Assembly (NCBI GenBank): GCA_031422915.1
Contig: JANPEK010000088.1
Span: forward strand, 1-38,893
Length of the DNA stretch: 38,893 nucleotides
Direction of reading: 5' to 3'
Source: JANMEX01 sp031422915
Lineage (GTDB): Bacteria; Pseudomonadota; Alphaproteobacteria; Rhizobiales; Rhizobiaceae
Shown: one piece after another, positions 33,507 to 38,893 of the stretch
Layout of the letters: the number at the start of each line of letters is the position of its first letter
Position numbering within the stretch: the first letter of the stretch is position 1
Position numbers and translations under genes: made by a program
The notes under the pieces: generated by a model
Database searches by the model: none
The model's input: only the letters and a program-made list of their open reading frames with translations
Told to the model about the DNA's origin: nothing

Positions 33507-34364
33507 TCAAGCGGTCGGCAGAAGCCCCATCTCGCGCGCCTTGGCCTTTAGGCTCAGCAAATCACGCCACGCGAGCTTCTTTTGCGCAGGCTGACGCAGC
33601 AGGTACGCCGGGTGAAGCATCGGCAGCGCCGGGATGGTGCGACCGCCGGGTATCGTCCATTCGCTCCATTTGCCGCGCAGCCGCAAAATGCCGTCGGCAC
33701 CGGACAGGAAGCTCTTGGCCGAGACTCCGCCGACAAACACGATGATGTCAGGATCAATCAGCGCAATTTGCCGCTCAATGAACGGTCGGCAGATTTCTGT
33801 TTCCATAGGTGTCGGTGTGCGGTTGCCGGGCGGACGCCAGTAGATGACGTTGGCAATGTAGACGTGGGTGCGGTCAAGCCCGATGGATGCCAGCATCCGG
33901 TCGAGGAGCTGCCCGGCCTTGCCGACAAAGGGCCGCCCCTCCATATCCTCATCGCGGCCCGGTGCCTCGCCGACCAGCATGATTTTGGCCTGCGGATTGC
34001 CATCGGCGAACACGAGATTTTTTGCAGTGAATTTCAGACTGCAACCATCGAACGCGACAAGGCTTTCCCGCAACGCTTCAAGTGTCGGCGCGCGGGTTGC
34101 CTCATCCCTGGCGCGCGCGACAGCGGCTTCATCCGGCACGGCATGGGACGGTGTGGCCGGTGCTGGACGGGCGGGTGCGGCAGTTGGGAGGAGGCTGGTT
34201 CTTTGGCCCTGTTGTGCGGGCTGTTCGACGCTCGCAGCAGGCGCAACGGATGCCACTGCAATAAATCTGTTTTGCGGCTCTTCCTCCAACGCAAAATCGA
34301 GCCCGGCTTCAGAGTAGAAGCGCAACACGTCGCAGATTTCGGCTTGGGTCAGTCTGGATTGCAT
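33507..34364 (-). CDS. uracil-DNA glycosylase, family 4-like
   Basis: A 285-residue enzyme. The N-terminal 100 residues are low-complexity and Ala/Pro-rich. The catalytic domain has motif A GEAPGRDED (132-140) and motif B HPAYLLR (251-257). It removes uracil from DNA in base excision repair. Family 4 enzymes normally bind a 4Fe-4S cluster through four cysteines. Here two of them are present (C108 in FDGCSLKF and C192 in EICRPF), and two positions are replaced: F105 in place of the first Cys of CxxC, and W176 in YWRPPGNR where KCRPPGNR is usual. Cluster binding is therefore doubtful. From memory other alphaproteobacteria share this form. Confidence 0.85.
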   Translation of the reverse strand: MQSRLTQAEICDVLRFYSEAGLDFALEEEPQNRFIAVASVAPAASVEQPAQQGQRTSLLPTAAPARPAPATPSHAVPDEAAVARARDEATRAPTLEALRESLVAFDGCSLKFTAKNLVFADGNPQAKIMLVGEAPGRDEDMEGRPFVGKAGQLLDRMLASIGLDRTHVYIANVIYWRPPGNRTPTPMETEICRPFIERQIALIDPDIIVFVGGVSAKSFLSGADGILRLRGKWSEWTIPGGRTIPALPMLHPAYLLRQPAQKKLAWRDLLSLKAKAREMGLLPTA

Positions 34365-34449
34365 TATCCCACTTTAGCGCTCCAACGAACAAAGTCACAG
34401 GGAAAACCGGCAATGATCACAGGATGCGACCAAGAGGCGACATCGTGTC

Positions 34450-34479
34450 TTGATTGATGTTTACGTCAAAAAATATTAA
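34450..34479 (+). promoter_or_regulatory. candidate sigma-70 promoter of the ETF-QO gene
   Basis: TTGATT, an 18-nt spacer and TATTAA in an AT-rich patch of the divergent region, giving a leader of about 115 nt. The match is good for this GC-rich genome. The rest of the 237-bp gap holds no gene. Confidence 0.42.
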
Positions 34480-34565
34480 TGCCGGAATTGAGTGGGAAAC
34501 AGTGCGATCATGTCGCGAAATGATTGGCGTATTCGTGCCAAGCGTCTAGTTTCCCATCAAGATGA

Positions 34566-34588
34566 TTGCAGGGCGGAGCCGCCTGCAA
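34566..34588 (+). other. hairpin just before the ETF-QO ribosome binding site
   Basis: TTGCAGG and CCTGCAA form a perfect 7-bp stem around a 9-base loop. The stem ends a few bases before the GGAGAG site and start codon. It could modulate translation or mRNA stability. No known riboswitch class is recognised. Confidence 0.35.
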
Positions 34589-34601
34589 CGGGAGAGATGA
34601 G

Positions 34602-36263
34602 ATGAGCGAGCCGCTGCCGACACGCGAGAGCATGGAATTTGATGTGGTGATCGTCGGCGGCGGACCGGCGGGACTATCGGCGGCCATTCGTTTGAAGCAG
34701 ATCAATCCGGAGCTTTCAGTTGTCGTTCTGGAAAAGGGCGCGGAAGTCGGTGCGCATATCCTGTCTGGCGCGGTGGTGGACCCGATTGGTATTGATGCCC
34801 TGCTGCCGGGATGGCGCGACGAGGCAGATCATCCTTTCAAGACGGAAGTGAAGAAGGACGTGTTTCTGGCGCTGGGGCCTGCTGGCTCCGTGCGCTTGCC
34901 AAATTTTGCCATGCCGCCGCTGATGAACAACCACGGCAATTACATCGTCTCGCTCGGCAATGTCGCCCGCTGGCTGGCAGGCAAGGCGGAAGGCTTGGGC
35001 GTGGAAATCTATCCGGGCTTCGCCGCGGCGGAAGTGTTGTATGACAATAAAGGCGCTGTGCGCGGCGTGGCGACCGGCGACATGGGCGTCGAGCGCAATG
35101 GCGAACCGGGGCCGAACTTTGCCCGCGGCATGGAATTGCTTGGCAAATATGTGCTGGTGGCGGAAGGCGCGCGCGGCTCCATCGCCAAGCAGCTTATTGC
35201 AAAGTACAAACTGGACGAAGGCCGCGAGCCGCAGAAATACGGCCTTGGCATCAAGGAACTGTGGCAGGTCAAGCCGGAGAATCACAGCCAAGGCCTGGTG
35301 CAACATTCATTCGGCTGGCCGCTCGGCCTGACGACCGGCGGCGGCTCGTTCCTCTATCATCTGGAAGACAATCAGGTGTCAGTCGGCTTTGTGGTTCATC
35401 TCAACTACAAGAACCCGTATCTGTCGCCGTTCGAGGAATTCCAGCGCTTCAAGACGCATCCGGCAATCGCCAAGACATTCGAGGGCGGCAAGCGGCTGGC
35501 TTACGGCGCGCGGGCGATCACGGAAGGCGGCTATCAATCTGTGCCGAAACTGTCGTTTCCGGGCGGTGCTTTGATCGGCTGTTCGGCGGGCCTCGTCAAC
35601 GTGCCGCGCAACAAGGGCAGCCACAATGCGGTGCTGTCGGGTATGATGGCGGCAGACAAGATCGCCGCCCGCATCGCAGGTGGCGCGGCCAATGACGAGC
35701 CGGTCGAGATCGAGCAGACGTGGCGCGACACGGCCATCGGTGCTGACCTCCGGAAGGTGCGCAACGTGAAGCCGCTGTGGTCGAAATTCGGCACCATCGG
35801 CGGCATTGTCCTCGGCGGGCTCGACATGTGGATCAACTCAATCACCGGCGGCTTTTCGCTGTTCGGCACGATGAAGCACGGCAAGACCGACGCGCAGGCC
35901 ACCGAACCGGCGGCGGGCTTCAAACCGATTGACTACCCGAGGCCCGATGGCGTGCTGACATTTGACCGGCTGTCCTCCGTATTTTTGTCGAACACCAACC
36001 ACGAGGAAAACCAGCCGATTCATTTGCAGCTCAAAAACGCCGAACTGCAGAAGGCCTCTGAGTGGGGCGTCTATGCCGGACCCTCAAGCCGCTACTGCCC
36101 GGCGGGCGTCTATGAATGGACGGGCGAGGGCGCGGACAAGACCTTCGTCATCAACGCCCAAAACTGCGTCCACTGCAAAACCTGCGACATCAAAGACCCG
36201 AACCAAAACATCAACTGGGTCACGCCGCAGGGAGGCGAGGGGCCGGTTTATCCGAACATGTGA
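34602..36263 (+). CDS. electron transfer flavoprotein-ubiquinone oxidoreductase
   Basis: A 553-residue protein from the ATG at 34602, chosen because GGAGAG lies upstream and the length matches the family. The FAD-binding motif is DVVIVGGGPAGLSAA (14-28). The C-terminal 4Fe-4S site is intact: C499 (CPAGVYEW) and C522, C525 and C528 (NCVHCKTCDIKDPNQNINW). It passes electrons from ETF, reduced by acyl-CoA and other dehydrogenases, to ubiquinone at the inner membrane. Single-gene unit, divergent from the glycosylase gene. Its stop is four bases before the second palindromic repeat. Confidence 0.95.
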   Translation: MSEPLPTRESMEFDVVIVGGGPAGLSAAIRLKQINPELSVVVLEKGAEVGAHILSGAVVDPIGIDALLPGWRDEADHPFKTEVKKDVFLALGPAGSVRLPNFAMPPLMNNHGNYIVSLGNVARWLAGKAEGLGVEIYPGFAAAEVLYDNKGAVRGVATGDMGVERNGEPGPNFARGMELLGKYVLVAEGARGSIAKQLIAKYKLDEGREPQKYGLGIKELWQVKPENHSQGLVQHSFGWPLGLTTGGGSFLYHLEDNQVSVGFVVHLNYKNPYLSPFEEFQRFKTHPAIAKTFEGGKRLAYGARAITEGGYQSVPKLSFPGGALIGCSAGLVNVPRNKGSHNAVLSGMMAADKIAARIAGGAANDEPVEIEQTWRDTAIGADLRKVRNVKPLWSKFGTIGGIVLGGLDMWINSITGGFSLFGTMKHGKTDAQATEPAAGFKPIDYPRPDGVLTFDRLSSVFLSNTNHEENQPIHLQLKNAELQKASEWGVYAGPSSRYCPAGVYEWTGEGADKTFVINAQNCVHCKTCDIKDPNQNINWVTPQGGEGPVYPNM

Positions 36264-36267
36264 GCGC

Positions 36268-36402
36268 CTGACCGAAAATTCTACTGCAACGGCCAACTGA
36301 TGCAATTTTCTGCGCTTCCGGTGCTCACGTACCCAAACGTACGCTCCGCTCCGGTTCTCGAAAATCACACCATTTGACTCGTTGCAGCGAATTTTGGGTC
36401 AG
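36268..36402. repeat. palindromic intergenic repeat, copy 2
   Basis: A 135-bp relative of the copy at 26646. The ends pair as CTGACCGAAAATTC / GAATTTTGGGTCAG with one mismatch. Inner arms CTGCAAC/GTTGCAG and apical stem CGTAC/GTACG pair perfectly, although their bases differ from copy 1. It starts four bases after the ETF-QO stop. The rest of this 326-bp gap (36403-36589) is AT-richer and holds only the ribosome binding region (AGGGACG) of the fibre gene. Confidence 0.85.
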
Positions 36403-36589
36403 CCGCCCGGCGACCGTCAAACGAAGTGTATTGCAACACTCACGATTCACAATGAATCTATCCCGCAAATTTTTTCGCCAAGCCTTTGATTTGCATACCG
36501 TTCAACAAAATTTTCACCTGATTTATCCACCTCAGTTTCCCCGGCCTCATAATCAGTCAACGCAATTTGACGGATGACGAGGGACGAGA

Positions 36590-38893
36590 ATGGAAAATAC
36601 CGGGCGATTTGATTTGCCGCTGATCATGCCTTCGCAGGCGCAGAAGCATGTGACGCACAATGAGGCACTGACGCTGGTGGACGGGCTGATGCATCTGGTC
36701 GTCAAGACCTTTGGCGAGACCAGCCCGCCGGTGAGTGCGCAGATTGACGATGCGTTTGTGATCGGCGCTTCGCCAACGGGCGCGTGGTTTGGTGAGGGCG
36801 GGAACCTTGCGTTCAATACCGATGCAGGCTGGCGGTTTGCCAACCCGGTGCGGGGAATCGTTGCGTTGAACGCTGCAACGGGGCGGATGGTCATTTTCGA
36901 TCAAGGTGTCTGGAAGCCGCTGGGCGACGTGCTCGATATTGCGACCTTGCCGATGCTGGGGATCAACACCAGCGCTGACACGACCAACCGCCTCGCCGTG
37001 CGCTCCAACGCAGCATTGCTGACGGCGGTAAACGTTGGCGATGGAGGCAATGGCGACTTGCAGGTGAAGCTGAACAAGGAGACGCAGGGCGATACGGGCT
37101 CGCTGCTTTATCAAACAGGTTTTTCCGGCAGAGCGGAAATCGGACTTTCGGGCGACGATGATCTGAGCGTCAAGGTCAGCCCGGACGGATCAGTCTGGAC
37201 TGAGGCGTTGCGCATCGACCGGACGAGCGGAGCCGTGACGTTACGCGCAAACTCTGTTGCCAACGCCGCGCTGGCCAACATGGCGACGGTGCGCATCAAG
37301 GGCCGTGCGACGGCGGGCACAGGCGCGCCGGAAGATTTGAACGGGACACAGGCAACGGCGCTGCTTGATGTGTTTGCAACCTCTGCCAAGGGGCTTGCAC
37401 CTGCGTCCGGTGGCGGCACGGTGAATTTTCTCCGTGCTGACGGTACCTGGGCGGCGCCTGTTGGCGGCGGCGCAGCGGCTTGGGGCGGGATTACCGGCAC
37501 GCTCTCGGCGCAGACAGATTTGCAGACTGCGCTCAACGGCAAACAGGCGGCGGGTTCATATGCGGCCGCAGTGCATGGCCACGCACAAGCCGACATCACG
37601 GGTCTGATCACCGCGCTGGCAGGCAAGCTGGCAGCAAGTGCAGTCTCAAGCTTCGGTCTGACGCTGGTCGATGACGCTGACGCCGCCACAGCGCGCGGCA
37701 CGCTTGGTCTTGGCACTCTGGCGACGCAGAGTGGCACATTTTCCGGTGCCTCCTCCGGCACGAACACCGGCGATCAGACCATAACCCTGACCGGCAATGT
37801 GACCGGCAGCGGCACCGGTTCGTTTGCGACCACCATTGCGGCGGGCGTTGTCAGCAATGCCATGCTGGCCACCGTTGCAGCGGCAACGTTCAAGGGCCGG
37901 ACGACCGCAGGCAGCGGCGCGCCTGAGGATTTGACGGTGACCCAAGTAACCGCGTTGCTGAACGCGTTCACGGCGGCGCTGAAAGGTCTCGTCCCCGCAT
38001 CCGGCGGCGGCACAGTCAACTATCTGCGGGCGGACGGCACTTGGGCCGCGCCATCGGGCAGCGGGCCATCCGTTGATCCGTTGGACCTGGCGGCGACCGG
38101 AGTGGCCGCGCCGGCAACTGGCACCGTGCGCCTGTTCCGCAAGGATCGTGGCGGACGGCAGATGCCTGCCTTCATGGGACCAACCGGCTTGGACGCGACG
38201 GTGCAGCCGTTCATCGCCACCAACAAGATCGCCCGCTGGAACGCGTCTGGTAATGGCACGGCAACGCCGATTGTGGATGGCTTCGCAGCAGCGTTCACGA
38301 CGCTTGGCACGGCCACCGCGCGCAATGTGGCGGCAACAGATTTCATCACCAGACTGCGCCGCTTTGGCCATGTCTCGGCAGCGACAGCAGGCGCGCTTTG
38401 CGGGCATTTCGCGACAGTTGCGCAATGGACCATTGGCACGGGCACGGGTCTGGGCGGGTTCTATTACAATTGCCGTTTTGTGCCCTCGGACGCGGCTGCG
38501 GTATCGGGCGCGCGGATGTTCATCGGCCTGCGCAACGCCGTTGCCGCGCCGACGAATGTTGAGCCGTCATCGGGGCAAATCAACATGGTCGGTGTCGGGC
38601 AAATCTCGACATCAAACAATCTGCACATTTGCTACGGCGGCTCGGCAGCGCAAACTCCAATTGATCTTGGCGCGAGCTTCCCGGCGGGCAGCCTATCAAG
38701 CGCCGCATATGAACTGGAACTCTTTGCCTCGCCCGGCACCCAGACCATCGGTTACAAAGTGACCCGGCTGGACAACAACACCGTGGCGAGCGGCACATTG
38801 TCCGGCACGGTCGGAACACAGGTTCCGGCGGCAACGACATTTCTGGCGCACACAGCGTGGCGCTGCAACAACGCCGGTGCATTGGCTTGCGGG
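36590..38893 (+). CDS. DUF2793 phage/GTA fibre-like protein, 3' partial
   Basis: An ATG with AGGGACG upstream opens a frame of 768 codons with no stop before the right edge, so the gene continues outside the window. The N-terminus (about 5-105) matches the DUF2793 pattern: LIMPSQAQKHVTHNEALTLVD, then GAWFGEGGNLAF, then a final GVWKPL. The middle is Gly/Ala/Thr-rich with tail-fibre phrases (WGGITGTLSAQTDLQTALN, GHAQADITGL, RADGTWAAP) and a duplicated module. The C-terminal part seen (about 490-768) looks like a beta-rich receptor-binding head. DUF2793 proteins accompany phage and GTA loci in alphaproteobacteria. It probably serves as a tail fibre or spike; which particle is unknown. Confidence 0.85.
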   Translation, partial: MENTGRFDLPLIMPSQAQKHVTHNEALTLVDGLMHLVVKTFGETSPPVSAQIDDAFVIGASPTGAWFGEGGNLAFNTDAGWRFANPVRGIVALNAATGRMVIFDQGVWKPLGDVLDIATLPMLGINTSADTTNRLAVRSNAALLTAVNVGDGGNGDLQVKLNKETQGDTGSLLYQTGFSGRAEIGLSGDDDLSVKVSPDGSVWTEALRIDRTSGAVTLRANSVANAALANMATVRIKGRATAGTGAPEDLNGTQATALLDVFATSAKGLAPASGGGTVNFLRADGTWAAPVGGGAAAWGGITGTLSAQTDLQTALNGKQAAGSYAAAVHGHAQADITGLITALAGKLAASAVSSFGLTLVDDADAATARGTLGLGTLATQSGTFSGASSGTNTGDQTITLTGNVTGSGTGSFATTIAAGVVSNAMLATVAAATFKGRTTAGSGAPEDLTVTQVTALLNAFTAALKGLVPASGGGTVNYLRADGTWAAPSGSGPSVDPLDLAATGVAAPATGTVRLFRKDRGGRQMPAFMGPTGLDATVQPFIATNKIARWNASGNGTATPIVDGFAAAFTTLGTATARNVAATDFITRLRRFGHVSAATAGALCGHFATVAQWTIGTGTGLGGFYYNCRFVPSDAAAVSGARMFIGLRNAVAAPTNVEPSSGQINMVGVGQISTSNNLHICYGGSAAQTPIDLGASFPAGSLSSAAYELELFASPGTQTIGYKVTRLDNNTVASGTLSGTVGTQVPAATTFLAHTAWRCNNAGALACG
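37256..37459 (+). repeat. 68-residue module in the fibre gene, first copy
   Basis: Residues 223-290, ending in RADGTWAAP. Same length as the second copy and about 47 of 68 residues identical by eye. Typical of shaft repeats in phage fibres. Confidence 0.8.
37850..38053 (+). repeat. 68-residue module in the fibre gene, second copy
   Basis: Residues 421-488, also ending in RADGTWAAP. The best kept parts are GAPEDL, PASGGGTVN and LRADGTWAAP; the N-terminal third differs more. The two copies are separated by 130 residues of unrelated shaft sequence. Confidence 0.8.

Noticed and set aside
36374..36577. 67-codon open frame between the repeat and the fibre gene
   Set aside because: Starts inside the palindromic repeat, has no ribosome site and no domain; treated as non-coding.
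38073..38762. 229-codon plus-strand open frame at the right end
   Set aside because: It lies out of frame within the DUF2793 fibre gene, whose own frame is open for 768 codons and has clear family phrases.

Overview
The window looks like chromosomal DNA of an alphaproteobacterium of the Hyphomicrobiales (rhizobia and relatives). It is moderately GC-rich and densely coded. It carries a run of genes that, from memory, matches the Sinorhizobium meliloti chromosome: feuN-feuP-feuQ, cycH-cycJ-cycK-cycL (ccmI-E-F-H), degP, a two-component pair, glnE, pleC and pepN. The species cannot be named from the sequence. No tRNA, rRNA, CRISPR array, insertion sequence or origin was recognised.

Layout. (1) 1-3548: the 3' part of a gene transfer agent (GTA) or phage baseplate hub protein with a TIM barrel, then a small holin-like membrane protein. 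(2) 3600-6573: a small exported protein that fits FeuN, the FeuP/FeuQ two-component system, and a lipoprotein. (3) 6648-10712: ccmI-ccmE-ccmF-ccmH for cytochrome c maturation, with overlapping or closely spaced genes. (4) 10835-18045: periplasmic protease DegP, an OmpR-type regulator and its kinase, the glutamine synthetase adenylyltransferase GlnE, and an exported protein with four EF-hands. (5) 18118-23225, minus strand: a PleC-like PAS histidine kinase and aminopeptidase N. (6) 23390-26646: an orphan molybdenum hydroxylase large subunit overlapping an EamA permease gene. (7) 26914-29628: a five-gene arsenic cluster, arsR-arsC(LMW-PTP type)-aqpS-arsC(glutaredoxin type)-arsH. (8) 29767-32195: two tandem paralogous LuxR-type regulators. 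(9) 32432-36263: a small protein with an EamA permease, a family 4-like uracil-DNA glycosylase on the minus strand, and ETF:ubiquinone oxidoreductase. (10) 36590 to the right edge: a long open reading frame with no stop in the window, encoding a DUF2793 phage or GTA fibre-like protein.

How the parts fit. FeuN/P/Q sense an envelope state. DegP, the two-component pair next to it and the Ccm proteins serve the periplasm. GlnE links to nitrogen status, and PleC belongs to the cell-cycle phosphorelay that controls CtrA. The arsenic genes form one translationally coupled detoxification unit: two reductases, a channel for arsenite, and ArsH. The GTA hub gene and the fibre gene lie at opposite ends of the window and may serve the same particle.

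Most notable signals not explained by single genes: two copies of a roughly 135 bp palindromic repeat whose stems differ by compensatory changes and which start at or within 5 bases of a stop codon; a cluster of four GANTC (CcrM-type) sites, three inside a nested palindrome, upstream of pleC; and an exactly equal-length 68-residue duplication inside the right-edge fibre gene.
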